Shown here piece after piece: positions 10,766 to 22,074 of a stretch of DNA of 64,000 nucleotides. Source of the DNA: Diplonema papillatum (Eukaryota > Euglenozoa > Diplonemea > Diplonemida > Diplonemidae); the NCBI GenBank assembly GCA_030068145.1, contig JAPJBO010000794.1, positions 1 to 64,000 on the forward strand. The letters run 5' to 3'. The notes beneath the pieces were generated by a model. That model did no database searches. It was not told the DNA's origin and worked only from the letters and a program-made list of their open reading frames with translations. Made by a program: the position numbers and the translations under genes. Every line of letters begins with the position of its first letter. Positions within the stretch are counted from its first letter, which is position 1.

Positions 10766-11149
10766 CTCATAAAATGCTCCGAAACGGCAGAAAAAGTGGT
10801 CAGACGCTCGTTTAGGCTGAAATAATGGCTGCAGAATGCGAAAACAAGGCCAAATCACCCCCACAAGCCAATTCCTAGGCAATTCCTTAAGGAAAGTCAT
10901 CAAAACCCCAAACTGCAGCCACAAAAAGCAGCCCGACTAGGACACAACCGCAAACGGAACCCAAAAACAATCGGAAACCCCAGGAAAGTTTGATCCACAC
11001 CGGTGTGGGTTCATAAAACGCCTGCAAAATGTGTCGCCAAACCGCCGGGACCCTAAAAGGACCCTGAAAGGACCCCCCGCAAACCCGCAGAAGAACCCGA
11101 GAACGACTGCAAATGTCCATAACACCTTTCTTTTTTTCCTTCAAGGACA

Positions 11150-12125
11150 GCAGATGACCGCAGAACGGTGCCAGAATGACAGCCAATGTCCAAGGAGCGG
11201 CGCCAGAACGACTGCAGATCGCCAGAGATCGCCCCCAGAATGACAGCCAATGACCAGCAAGCGGCACTAGAATGACTGCCTATGACCAATGAACGGCGCT
11301 AGAATGACCACAAATGCCAACAAAGAGTTACACCTGAATGACGGACCAAGAGCGGCGCTAGAACGACTGCAATGGCCAAACTGCGCAACAAGAACGACTG
11401 CAACTGGCCGGAGATCGCCCAGGAAGGACAGCCAATGACCAACGAGCGGTACGAGAATGACAGCGAACGGCCATAGAGCGGTACCAGAACGACTGTGCCA
11501 GAATGCCAGCAAATGGCCAAGGAGCGGCGCCAGAACGACTCCCAATGACCAAAGAATGCCGCTAGAACGACTACAAATGCCCATAGAGCCTGAATGACAG
11601 CGGTTGGCCAAAGAGCGGCGATAGAACGACTGCAAATGTCCAAAGAACGGCGCTTGAACGACTGCAAATTGCCCAAGAGCAGCGCCAGCATGACTGGAAA
11701 TGGCCAAACTGCAGCGCGAAAACGACTGCAACAGGCTGGAGACCGCCCAGGAATGACAGCCAATGACCAAAGAGCGGCACCAGAATGACAGTGAACAGCC
11801 ACAGAGTGGTACGAGAACGACTGCAAATGTCTAAATCACCTTGCTTGAGGGACGGCAAATGACCGCAGAACGGTGCCAATGACCAGCTAGCGGCACCAGA
11901 ATGACTGCCAACGACCAAAGAACGGAGCTAGAATGACCACAAATGCCCAAAGAGCCGCGCCTGAATGACAGCGAACCGCCAAAGAGCAGTACTAGAGCGA
12001 CTGCAAATGTCCAAAGCACCTTTCTTTGAAGGACGGCAAATGACTGCAGAACGACTGCCAATAGCCAGAGATCGTCCCAAGAATGACAGCCAATGAATGA
12101 CCAGCAAGCGGCACCAGAATTAACG
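11150..12125. repeat. Minisatellite, ~35-bp unit
   Basis: Around 25 imperfect units built from AGCGGCGCCAGAACGACTGC and AAATGGCCAA-type blocks, alternating GACTGC and GACAGC. Long ORFs on both strands are products of the repeat. Confidence 0.88.
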
Positions 12126-12215
12126 AACAGCGTGACACGTGAATGGTATCGTTTGGCTGAACAGGAAACTGTCCAAACCTGTCAAAGAATCCTGATCAGT
12201 TGGATAAACAACAAA

Positions 12216-12640
12216 GACTGCCTGCGTCAACCGCGCTTGCAGCGCGTTTCCGAGGAACACCACGAGGAGGTGCAGGTCAGATTTTTGTCCCTCATGTCAA
12301 AAACAAGCAATGAGCCATCGTCTGGACTTCGAAGCGGAGGATGATGAGGAATATCCTTTGTGTGACTCTTGATCCCTTTGAAGAGTTTCCTGCAGTTCAC
12401 AGGGCCACCTTGCCAAAGGAGCTCTCAACAATGCGATGAGTGCCCCTGATGTCGAAATGGGGAAGAAGTTCCGATCTTCGAAAGAACGTTTTTCGTCTGT
12501 ACTTCGAATTCCTGTGAGGGTTTCTTCAGATGCATCGGTCAAAACCATCATCAAATTGAGCACGCACACCGCTCTCTGCACTTGTTCACTTAATCGCAAA
12601 AAAAATGGCATACTTCATTGTTTCCGGTGGGCGCCAAAAC
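12216..12640. repeat. 75-bp dispersed block plus isolated ~300-bp satellite unit
   Basis: Begins with AAAGACTGCCTGCGTCAACC and CACCACGAGGAGGTGCAGGT, then a diverged satellite unit with TTCGAATTCCTGTGAGGG at about 12500 and GATGCATCGGTCAAAA. Confidence 0.75.
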
Positions 12641-12754
12641 AACCGGCATTGAACCTCGTCACCCCGCCATCTTTTATTTTGGTGTCATGTTCTTCCGGTT
12701 GTTTTTATTACCTTTTTTGTCGTTTCAATTTGAATGGTTTCAACTTCTTCTTGC

Positions 12755-12877
12755 TCGAGTCGGGCCTCCCATAGATGAGAGGTCCCCTTTCCGGGACAAG
12801 ACGGCCGCCTTCTTTCAAAGGTTCGGGATTCACGAGGGGGCCCGCTAGGGCCACCGAGTGCGGGTTTGCGGGTTTGC
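12755..12877. repeat. Dispersed repeat end with GGGTTTGCGGGTTTG, copy 3
   Basis: CACGAGGGGGCCCGCTAGGG followed by CCACCGAGTGCGGGTTTGCG, as at 6640-6835. Confidence 0.65.
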
Positions 12878-13041
12878 GCGTACTTTGAGATGGAAGGGCG
12901 GGCGGGCGGAATGCGCGTTTCACTGCCATCCCCGTTTCTTGGCCCCGCAAAGCGGAAAAAAGATTTGAGGTGTTCTTTGTCTGTGTTTAAGATCAGTGTT
13001 GTCTCGAGAACTTAAACATTGTGCAGACTTTGTCTGACCGA

Positions 13042-13092
13042 GCAAAAAGCCGGTTTGCCCAAAACTCCGGTTTGGGCAAACCGGCTTTTTGC
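13042..13092. other. Perfect 22-bp stem hairpin
   Basis: The arms 13042-13063 and 13071-13092 are exact reverse complements (left arm begins GCAAAAAGCCGGTTTGCCC) around a 7-base loop, ACTCCGG. A stem this long with no mismatch is unlikely to survive by drift. It lies just upstream of a dispersed repeat with a tRNA-like promoter box. It could be an element terminus, a small-RNA precursor or a recent inverted duplication. Confidence 0.85.
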
Positions 13093-13099
13093 GAGACTG

Positions 13100-13840
13100 G
13101 AGGTCGTATGAACATGCAATGTGAATAGCCTCTATTCGAGCCAACCCGGCTTTTGTCCTGTGAAAAAGTGTATTGTTTCTGGACTAGATAAAAGTGCGGA
13201 GCAAAGATTTTTTTTCCCCTGGCAAAATACATAGGGGTGGCAGAGTGAGCGGGCGGCGGCCTTCAGGTCGGTCGGCCGGTTTCGAACCCCGCCCCTCACA
13301 CTCTTCCGGTCGAAGATGGTTTTCGAGGTTTGTTGGGTTTCGGGGTCTAATGCGCCCGAAAATTGCGTTTTTGGCCGAGTTTCTCAGCATCTCGCGGTAT
13401 TTGGGTCACCCCGGGAAACGGAGTCGGGGGGGTCGGGTATTGGCACTGAACTTGCCATCACAGGCCAAACTTACTACACGCCGAACTCAGCACCACTAGA
13501 ACCCGAACTTTGCTTCAGAACTTAGCTTCACCCGAACTCAGTTGCGCCCGAACTCAGCTGCGCCCGAACTTTGCTTCACCAGAACGTAGCTTCGCCCAAA
13601 CTTTGCATCATCTCACCAGAACTGAGCAGCGCGCTGAGCAGTGAGCTTCGTGTGAACTTTGCTTCGCCCGAACTCAGCTGCGCCCGAACTTTGCTTCACC
13701 AGAACTTTGCTTCGCCCGAACTCTGCTTCGCCCGAACTCTGCTTCGCCCGAAGTTTACTGTTTCCCGAACTTTAACTGCTGCCTCCAGTCTCGCCCCGCG
13801 CCGGCCTTTAGCCGAGTGCACGTACTTCTTCAACTATCCT
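13100..13840 (+). repeat. SINE-like dispersed repeat with GAACTTTGCTTCGCCC minisatellite, copy 1
   Basis: Starts with ATGAACATGCAATGTGAATA. At 13233-13302 is a tRNA-like stretch: AGGGGTG and CGCCCCT can pair as an acceptor stem, GGCAGAGTGAGCGGG resembles an A box, and GGTTTCGAACCCC resembles a B box. A minisatellite of 16-18-bp units (GAACTTTGCTTCGCCC) follows at 13500-13760, then GCTGCCTCCAGTCTCGCCCC. The same order recurs at 39370-40120, and part of it inverted at 21000-21230. A tRNA-derived SINE is my inference from the B box; the tRNA fold is degraded, so I do not call a tRNA gene. Confidence 0.6.
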
Positions 13841-14197
13841 TCTTCCGGGATTTCGCGGAATTTTCCGTGCACACGAACACGGAACAAAAATGAAATGAAA
13901 CCGGGAAACTAAAGTCCCCTGGGTATCAGCAACTGAAGATTCTTGGCTCAGAGAAATGGAAAGGTAGAACGTGTGCAGGGGAACTCAGCTGGAGGGGAAA
14001 GATCAAATAAAAACTGGGGGAGCTATGAAGGACAGGGGGGATGGGTGGCTCAGGTATTGAACCAAATGCACGCTACTTTGTCGCACTTCGCTTCGGAAAC
14101 AAGGATACGCCCCACGAGGAGCAGAAAACAGATAAATCCGACATGTCGCTGCTTTCAACAGGAGCTGCCGGGTTGCGGGAGTCATATGGTGGTCGCT

Positions 14198-14222
14198 TGT
14201 GCGGGAGTGTAACTCCCGCACT
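14198..14222. other. Short hairpin GTGCGGGAGT/ACTCCCGCAC
   Basis: An inverted repeat of about 10 bp around the spacer GTA. It resembles a stem-loop terminator in shape but there is no gene context for that role here. Confidence 0.6.
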
Positions 14223-14473
14223 CGCCTTCTATCAAATCTTTTGAAAGCGTTGGACCAGAAAGTGTTTACGTGGGTGATCTGACATTACACCTTGAGCTGC
14301 TAAGTGTGTTCGAGGCTTTTTGTCAGATCACGCACGACTGTCGTCCTGAAGGAGTTCAACCTCACCAAGATTATTCCAGGTTGGTCGGATTCACATCAAA
14401 CGAAAGCGTTTTGTCGGGTTCAGGATGTCCTGGTTTGAGGTTGCACAGTTGACAAAAGCAAACCCCTTTTTAC

Positions 14474-14600
14474 ACGGTGAGGTCCAGCTTAGAAGCTGGA
14501 GTTAAAGAGGGTGTGCCCGAGTCACACCGAAAAGCAGGTGTGACACCCACTTTTCAACCCCAGCTTTTGCTTCAGCTTCTGGGGCTGGACCGACTATGAA
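14474..14600. other. Folded region bounded by GGTCCAGC and GGGGCTGGACC
   Basis: CGGTGAGGTCCAGCTTAGAA near the left can pair with TTCTGGGGCTGGACC near 14575-14591; a second pair, GTGTGCCCGAGTCACACC with GGTGTGACACCC, lies inside. The opening CACGGTGAGGTCCAGC also occurs at about 55840, and a complementary CTGGACTCACC at about 57335. Probably the edge of a small dispersed element. Transcription is unknown. Confidence 0.45.
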
Positions 14601-16110
14601 ACAGTTTGCCAAACATAATCGTCCAGCACTATAGTCTATACTCTTGGTTCAATAAATTTATCGCACGAGTGCCAAACTTAGCATCCGAAATCTACAGGGC
14701 ACCCGCCAAATTTAGCATCAAAACCCCCACGAGGGCTCGCTTCAGCGCCTAACTTAGCACCAGGGCTCGACTCGCACAAGCGCCAGACTGAGAGAGGGGG
14801 GGCCGAGCTTTTTTCATCATCCGAACAAGAACTATCACCGCTCCATCCGGATCTGATCGGTTTGTGGTTTTTCTTGGTTCGAGGCACGGCTGACAATATT
14901 CGAAGTGTGCATTAGTTTGTGCCGAACAATAAATTGTGGTCAAGTTTTTTGTCCGGTCCAACATATTTCCATTAACGGATTTACTAAATGATGAGCCCAA
15001 AATGTCACTTTTATGGAATACAACCCGTGCCTGCCGATTAACCAACTACCTGTCGAAGCGGGATGCTATGCTGTAGTTTTTAGAGTTAAAGTTCTAAAGT
15101 TTTTATGTGTAGTTGCTGGGCATGCGAACTATCGAGGACCCTCAACTATTCGCATTGCTCGGCCACGAAACACGGGTTCGGGACTGCTCAAGACCTTTGC
15201 AAGCGAATTGAGCGGTTTTCCAAAAGAAAATGCGGAAGTGGTTCAGACCGTTCAGTACAAAGACAAACAGCTCCTGAACGATTATTGAGACAGCACAAAA
15301 CGGCTGGAGACACTTCTGGGGCTGAAGCCGGAGTGTCCCAAGTACAAGTAGCGCGGTGGCTTCGCATTGTTTGCGAGAAAAGACCGGGGAAATGGCGAGC
15401 TTGCTGTCCATCGGACTAAACCGCCAGGCCAAAAATGACAAAGCTCGACTGATCTGGCTAACATGGCAGAGTCTGTCATCTCCCAGTTCCCGTCGTTGCA
15501 CTCACAACCGGTCGCCTGTCAAAGAGGTGCCATCATGTCGTGACAAAGGGAATCCACGAGCACTAGAATTGGGACACTGTAGGCCAGCGACGAAAATAGG
15601 TGCTTCCTACCATCTTCTGCAGCAGGGGGGGGACCCATCTCCTGGGGGGGGAGCGGAGGGGGCGGTTTCCCACCTGGTGCTTGTTTGTAACCGCAAACCC
15701 GCAAACCCGTAGTTGGAATGAAATCGGGTCTTTGCAGTTAATACACCAATGCAATTTAGACTTAATGCACTGCCAAATTTTTCATTCGACTGTAATAATA
15801 CACTTCGAAAAAAAAATTAGACTTAATACACTGCCCAAAATTTTATTCGACTTAATACATGCACCTGAGAGGAGTGAATTGCTGGGAGCTATGTTGGTGA
15901 CTTTTGTGGGTGTGACAGATCCCAGCTTGTGTGGACAAGCCAGAATCTCAGCTTGCACACCGAAAATCTCAGATTGACCGTTGAGAAAGGCAGGCAGCCA
16001 AACGCAAATACTCTGGAAATGGTACCCCCACGCACACAATCAAGTGCTCCTGTACAGACGGAGTCTCCTCCTGAGGCAAGTAGAAAATACTGCCTCGAAT
16101 AACCATTTAC
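14600..16110. other. No gene recognised; one short duplication
   Basis: I see no supported gene. A 40-bp block (TTAGACTTAATRCACTGCC...) is duplicated at about 15757 and 15817. CCGCAAACCCGCAAACCC at 15692 matches the tip found in other repeats. TTTTTAGAGTTAAAGTT at about 15076 recurs at 26088 and 45786, and as a variant at 28770. Confidence 0.5.
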
Positions 16111-16112
16111 CG

Positions 16113-16222
16113 GTGGGGAAAAACATTTGCTCGAGTCAACTGCTCTCCCGACGGCTTAGTCAGCCCTCCGGCGAGAACAGCCCTCGGGGAGCATGTAGCT
16201 CGAGCAAGTGTTTTCCCCCCAG
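16113..16222. other. Long imperfect hairpin (~110 bp)
   Basis: GGGGAAAAACATTTGCTCGAG at the left pairs with CTCGAGCAAGTGTTTTCCCC at the right, and the inner CTGCTCTCCCGA pairs with TCGGGGAGCA. The central loop holds GGCTTAGTCAGCC, itself a small hairpin. The shape fits a MITE or a structured RNA. No coding. Confidence 0.6.
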
Positions 16223-16792
16223 GGGAAGCAATGTTTGAGGGCCAACACACTCTTATTTCCGGTAAGATGTAGCCTGGTGCACGTCTTTTTCCCGACTACG
16301 ATGAAAGGCAAGAAATGACATCCAACCTAAGCATTTATGCAGGCCAATAGCGACATTTCGACAAAGTGTCTCCATTTTCCAATATGGCCCGCTCAGTTGC
16401 CCTTCGCGCTGGGCTCCTGGAAGCGAACGCGCACAGACTTTATGACTGCTATGTTGCAGGCAGTGAATCCGCCCATGATTTGTCTGCAGGTTACACTGTT
16501 GTGTCCAATATTTTGTGTAAGGTTGGCTTCCGGTCCATATCATAGAATGTGTGTCGTTTTCTTTTGCCACAGCCTAGGTTTTGTAAACCCCAAATTCAAA
16601 TTTTCAAGGGCTAAATCTCAGGTTGTTGCACTCGAAAAGCCCATATTGTGACCAACATTCCAGACTGCAACATCTCCCAAGCAAGTCTTTTGAAATCTAG
16701 TGTTCGTTTACAGACGAACACTTAGTGTTACTACGAATCGCAAACGCATAAAATTGAAACCTATTGCGACCATCATCACAAGCATTCTATCT

Positions 16793-16830
16793 GCTGCTGC
16801 GCCGGTTGCACATGCGACCGGCGCAGCAGC
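16793..16830. other. Perfect 14-bp stem hairpin
   Basis: GCTGCTGCGCCGGT and ACCGGCGCAGCAGC around the loop TGCACATGCG. GC-rich and mismatch-free. Confidence 0.75.
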
Positions 16831-17396
16831 GGGTCTGGCAGTGTCGGGTACCTTGTTGTCGTTGTTGACACTATGAACTCATCAAAATCATCATAAGTCA
16901 TTCCAAGCCCCTCTTTTACACGCAGAAATTGGTGTCGTCTAACGTCACCACACCAGATGCATGGAAAGCTGGTCACAAACTGGTGAGGTTGTTTACAGAG
17001 GTGCGGACAAGAAGCTGTTTGCCGAAGATTGTGCGCCTCCCACGTCCCGCATGGAGCATTGAGAGGTAGCAAGTGCAGGTTGCATTATGTTGAGCAAGAT
17101 GGTTTGAGTGTTTATGTTCGCAGAGGTTGCCAATGTGCCCGTATTGGTCACGGTGAACAAGTCTCACTCCGTTCCGGCGCACACCTCGTGGAGGGTGTGC
17201 CGGAGAGCGTTAACTCATTGCTGATGTGTGTCTTAAAAAAGAGGGGGGGTAGTGACAAAAAAACGTCTAAGAAAACGCGTTTGACAGGAGCTGCCAGAAG
17301 CCAAACGTGAGCAACACCAAACGTTTGGCGAATAGCAAACGTATGACCGTTGGTTGGTTGATATGGAAGATTGCCAGACAAAAGAACTGCTAGTGA

Positions 17397-17525
17397 TGTG
17401 GTCGGTGGGCCAGTTCCCCGTAGTTCAACCAGGGGGGTGTCTTTTTTCTTGTGCGGTCAACGATATACGTCGTTCTGATGTCTGGCGACTTTGTTTCTTT
17501 GCTTGCTTGTTTTTTTTTCTTTTTC
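17397..17525. repeat. Dispersed repeat edge shared with 58686 and 41799
   Basis: GTGGTCGGTGGGCCAGTTCC CCGTAGTTC followed by GGGGGGTGTCTTTTTT matches 58684-58752. The adjoining ATATACGTCGTTCTGATGTC and the T-rich stretch match 41801-41860. Two repeat families therefore meet here. Confidence 0.7.
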
Positions 17526-18289
17526 TTTTCGCTTCTTGTTTTTTGCTTGCGTTGGGTTCTCGAGATTATTTTCGTCCCACATGGACAAGTTCTGGTAAAT
17601 CGGGCATACCCTGATCGGAAACCCACGAAAGGAAGAACGAGACACGGCAAAAACCCAAAATGAGGCTACCAACAGACAAGTCGGCACACGCTACGCCGGA
17701 TAATTGCAAAGCGGAATTTGTGAGGAACACGGGGTCTCGACGGTTGAATGGTACCAACACTTAGTGCAAATACCCTACTCCGCAAACCCGCAAACCCCAC
17801 TACTAATCAACACACAGTTCCTCACTGTTTTCACTACCTCGGTTTCAGCTGCCTCGAAGGGTACCTTCGTCACGGAGAGGCTCGTCTTGTTGGCTAGATT
17901 GCTTCTTTCGCCCGGACGCGGCAAAGCTGGGGGTTCTTCGGGTTCTGCATTCTTCTGTTCCAGAGATCATAACAGCTGGCCGGCAACAACATCAGCCCTG
18001 AATCGCATGCTTCGGGTGAGGGTATGCAGTTTACAAGAAGTAACTTCTATGCAGACACAAGTTGGACTCAGCTTGTGCTGAACAGCACATCCTATGCCAA
18101 TGAGTGGTCCACATCAAATCACCAACGAAACCTTATTTAGGGCACTGCGTTCTGCCTGCCACTTTTACCTGTCTTGAGAAACGTAAACTACATCGCTGTC
18201 ATCCGTCTTTCTCACATGGTTTCGATCCTTGACTTACCTTCGTGTACGGCTGGTGGCTGCTTAGGTAATAATTGATGCATGGTACCCCA

Positions 18290-18970
18290 TGGAGCTTGTG
18301 CACTCTGGCTGCTGGGATAAAATATTAGAACAATGTCATCGACAAATTCAAGGTGCGGATATGCCATCGTCCACACGTAGGACCAAAGCATACGCCCGCG
18401 TTCGGAATGTCCACCCCCTCAACTTCTCTCATGATCGCATCGATCACGAGGTTGAACAGCTTTGGGGCCAATGTGTTCCCTTGGAGGACGCCCGAGCAAA
18501 GCTCGATGGCCTCAGTTAGACCATGTGGCGTGCGAACCTGTGTTGTCGCCCCACGATATGTACTGATGAGAGCACTCCGGAGCGAATCCGGTACACCGTA
18601 GGCTCCGAGAAGCTTATCCAATGCGGACCAGAAAACGCTGTCGAAAGAGATTCAAAGTTATCGGCAAAGAGATCCGAAGACATCTTGGGACTTGCGGTAG
18701 GAATGTTGGCACTTCACGTGCATTTTTTCCTTGCTTGTTTGATAGTGGGTATATTTTGCTTTTCTTGCTCTGGGGATTGCTTTGGTATCTGGTGCCACTT
18801 CGCTTGGCTCTTGTGCACCCGGGTGCTGAGAGCTGGTGGGCACACTTCAACAAGGATTGGTGTTGCTTTTGAACTGAAGTGGAGAGTTCAAAACGTATCC
18901 GGCTAAAACCCGTCGGGCTTCGTCGAAGTGCGTCCAGAGCTTCGACAACTTCAGGAGCAGAGGGTGTTCT
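18290..18970 (-). pseudogene. LINE-type reverse transcriptase remnant, frameshifted
   Basis: Read on the minus strand, the pieces of a non-LTR (LINE) reverse transcriptase occur in order: motif A as SFDSVFWSALDKLLGAYGVP (near 18630-18580), motif B region as SGVLQGNTLAPKLFNLVI (near 18480), and motif C as LEFVDDIVLI (near 18345-18315). They lie in different frames, so at least two frameshifts break the gene. Motif C keeps both Asp residues, unlike the two tyrosine-recombinase retroelements in this window. An upstream stretch (to about 19250) is open in one frame and may hold the N-terminal part. It is an old, inactive fragment. Confidence 0.75.
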
Positions 18971-20620
18971 ACAGTAGAATAAGGGATATTGTACCCCCAG
19001 AAAAAAATCAGCAAGTTGTGTTGGCTGCATTGTTGGTTTTGTTCGTGCTTCGTTCATCCCAATCGACGACCACCAGTGTGCTCTTTCTGTGGGGCTTGAG
19101 TCTGTCCAAAAGGAAGTATAGTGTGTAGCCATGCACCTGGACGGATGACAAACAGAGAAGAAAGACCATGTTCTCTGCAGCAATGCGTGCTTACCATTCC
19201 TCCAAATAAACATAATAGAGAGCGGCTCGCACACACACGCAGAGTTCAAGGAACACCTTGTCTGTTTGCCCCATATACGCGTTTTAGCAGTTTCGCAGAT
19301 GCGGAAGCTGCAGGCACAAAGCCTGCAGAGACTTCTGTGCAGAGCTCCCAGATGCAGGAAAAAGGCAAGAATTTGTTGACGTTGTTGTTGGGTGCCTCGT
19401 TGTCAATGCTAACCTAATGTGAAGCTCAGTTGCAAGTTATACGGCAGTGCCCTCCAAGAGGTAAAACTACTTCCGGCCCCGTGGCCAATGAGATGGACTC
19501 TGTCGCGAACTTCATTATCGGAGCTGCATGAATAAAGAAAGGAATGCGTTTGAAGTTGCTTGACTGGCTTGCAAACTGCAAATTTTGCTCTGCTCTCAAC
19601 GGTCGGCGCAGTTCGAACACTTCGAACAATGGCTCGGGTTCGCCCCTGCAGCTGCGCAAGCGTGGACCATAAGCTGTTTATCGTGTCGAATCTGCTGCTG
19701 TGATCTGATTAGCCTTGGCCTTGAGTCGGTGTGCTTTTTAGCTCGCATGTGAGAAAACAAAGAAAAAGGATCTGTTTCAAGCTCGAGTGAGGCAGGAACA
19801 GAGGTGCACCACCTCGACTCGTGCCTTTGACTTTGAATCCTTTGAGAAGCTGGCACGGCTAAACATCCAGTTTCCTCTTTGTACCTTTGTGGTCTCCCGG
19901 GAAAAATGCTCTCTGCACGACCTCCGAACTAGGCGGAGAGTGCGGAACTACGTTTTGGGGTATTCTCTTTTTTCCCCGACGACCAGGCAAGGCTTTTGCA
20001 ATTTTGTGAGTAGATTGTGTGGAATTCCATTTTCCCCCACAGAGAACATTTCCGGAGTTGGGCTTGAGGCTCTGGGAAGGCGTGACTACCCCACTCAAGG
20101 ACTCTCTATCTGTTCTGTCCCAGCCGCCGTAGCCATTTATCGGCCAAGCATCAGCTCCTCCTCCTGCAACCCTGCAGCTGATCCTGCCACCACCTGCCTT
20201 CGCCAGGGCCGGCAGCAGAGAAAGTGGGAAATTCTCCGAAACTCCCAACCCCCCGAAACTCCCCGATACTCTTGCCTGGACCAGGTGGTTACCTTGTGTT
20301 ATGTCGGGAACATTTCCGGAACAACGGTTGCACATAAGAGAAAAGAGGGGTTTATACCCGGTGTACACGCGAAGAACAAGAAACATTTACCTTACCATTC
20401 TTATCACCTTTGGTCAATTGATGCTCTCGTTGCTTCGTTTATCAGTGCATACTGCATACGATCGACTGACCTTTCCCGAGAGGGACGAGTTACCATCTCT
20501 CCTTGCTGAAGCAAATACCGCCTGGACCTCTGGTGATCGTGGAACATCTTCTTGCCGAAACCAAACTTGCGGGAAGTTCCGGGGAACTCAGGAGACGGAC
20601 CAGGTGGATGTACTACTACT
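18971..20620. other. No gene recognised
   Basis: Apart from an open stretch adjoining the LINE remnant (to 19250), I find neither convincing coding sequence nor clear repeats. Overlapping ORFs on both strands around 19860-20500 have no recognisable domain. Confidence 0.4.
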
Positions 20621-20655
20621 TCACTTGTATACCGTAATTGGATTAATATTGAACC

Positions 20656-20709
20656 GGGTAAAACCTGGGACACCCCCCAAAATCGGCCTAGGTGTCCCAG
20701 GTTTTACCC
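20656..20709. other. Perfect 19-bp stem hairpin
   Basis: GGGTAAAACCTGGGACACC and GGTGTCCCAGGTTTTACCC face each other across a 16-base spacer. The same 19-mer recurs near 21750, at the right inner edge of the surrounding inverted-repeat element. Confidence 0.85.
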
Positions 20710-21332
20710 AGTCCGGCTTTTCTTTTGGGGGGATTACGTACTACTCCAGTAGAATGGCGTTACCCTGGTACAAGCCCACGCCCTGGGGGTTGTTCGCCTG
20801 CTCAAAACTCAGCTCGACGGGTGCGCCGGCAATGCGGGCCCGGCAATGCGGGCTGAATGGCACGCTGGTGTGATCAACTGTTTAGTACAGGCTCAGGCAG
20901 AATGCTGAGCTGCTGTTGTAGTCCCGAGCCGCCGTACTTCTGTTTGCAAAGGGCAGATGAAGTCGTCTGAGCCCTCAGCATGAATTTCGTTGCATAATTA
21001 AGTGCGCGGAAGACCGGCGCGAGGCGAGACTGGAGGCAGCAGTTAAAGTTCGGGAAACAGTAAAGTTCTGGCCAAGCAAAGTTCGGGCGAAGCTAAGTTC
21101 GGGTTCTGGTGATGCTGAGTTCGGCAAGTTTGGCCTGTGATGGCAAGTTCAGCGCCAGTACCCCAGTCTCCCCCTCCCCGACTCTGTTTTCTGGGGGCAG
21201 CCTCAAAAGATTTCACTCTAAAACCCCGTGCCCAGTCGTAGTTCAGGGTTGAACCATCTACAAGTCTTGTTGCGGTTGTCCCCCGCTTTCACGATCCCGC
21301 GTGCGGAAGAACTTACGTGCGCGCCTGTGATT

Positions 21333-21530
21333 TCATCGCTTCCTGTCTAAAGCGGCTGACTGTGGGGGTCGTAAGTTTTCCAGCACCGGACACGCTATTC
21401 CAGCGACGACACACACCCGAACCCCGTACACCCGCGCCAGCTCGATGATGGTTTCCTTCTCTTTGAGTGTCCAATCTTTTCTTCTGGTGACACGCAGCTC
21501 CCCTTTTGGGCGCTTCATCCCCTGTTGCAA
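21333..21530 (-). pseudogene. Possible helix-turn-helix fragment of a pogo-like transposase
   Basis: A 65-codon minus-strand ORF contains RRKDWTLKEKETIIELARVYG, which resembles the N-terminal Psq/CENP-B-type helix-turn-helix of pogo/Tigger transposases (basic residues, Thr-Leu-x-Glu-Lys, Ile-Ile-x-Leu-Ala). No DDE catalytic region follows. It sits inside the inverted-repeat element 20621-21836 and could be its only coding remnant. The match is short and may be chance. Confidence 0.25.
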
Positions 21531-21941
21531 CTGCCAACACTGTTTGCAGTTGGCTGGTGGAATCTACTGCCTTGGTTTAAGCCACTGCCGCAGATCGCAC
21601 TTCATTCTCGTTTGTCCCACTGCTTCCCCTCCTTGGCCTTTTTGTTCGATCGAGAGTATTTATGCAAGGCAGGTTTTCCACAGAGCACACTGCAGCTCTT
21701 TGTTCTTCCCATGGCCTTCTTTAGCTGCTGCCATGTGGACCCCCCCAGGTGTCCCAGGTTTTACCCGGTCTGTCATTAACCCGTTCCAGCTTTATTCTAC
21801 AGTTCAACATTAATCCGATTACGGTATAACAAGTGACCACGTCAGAAGTGCGTCGTCTGTGCCTAGGCGGGGGGGGGGGGCTACAGCAGCAAGTGTCAGA
21901 TCGAAGGCAGTTGTTTTTATTTTGGCAAGTTTTTTTTTTTC

Positions 21942-22073
21942 CGTAGTAACAAGTAATTGTAAACACGAAAGAGAACGCTGGCAGCGTGTTTGGGAGAAGA
22001 TTAGCCTACCGATCATATTCACTCACTATCACTCACTAACAGGCTAATCCTCCCCCGGCACGTACAAACAAAA
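21942..22073 (+). repeat. Left terminal repeat of element 1
   Basis: Begins CGTAGTAACAAGTAATTG and ends GGCACGTACAAACAA, one base before the ATG of the recombinase ORF. It contains GATTAGCCT and AGGCTAATC, a 9-bp inverted pair. Identical to 25705-25836. The promoter and 5' end of the element's transcript should lie here or just upstream. Confidence 0.9.
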
Positions 22074-22074
22074 A

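Larger units (their letters stand above)
20621..21836. mobile_element. Inverted-repeat element, ~1.2 kb
   Basis: TCACTTGTATACCGTAATTG GATTAAT at 20621 is matched, inverted, by ATTAATCCGATTACGGTATA ACAAGTGA ending at 21836, with one inserted base and one mismatch. A second inner inverted pair is GGGTAAAACCTGGGACACC (20656 and, inverted, 21750). The interior holds an inverted fragment of the GAACTTTGC repeat (about 21000-21230) and a short minus-strand ORF. No target duplication is certain. Confidence 0.6.

Noticed and set aside
10349..10924. 191-codon minus-strand ORF
   Set aside because: It runs through satellite units whose length is not a multiple of three and through two unrelated repeats.
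11267..11826. Long overlapping minus-strand ORFs in the 35-bp minisatellite
   Set aside because: Several frames are open at once, as expected of a stop-poor repeat.
13233..13302. Functional tRNA gene
   Set aside because: B box and partial acceptor pairing only; the D, anticodon and T arms do not fold properly.
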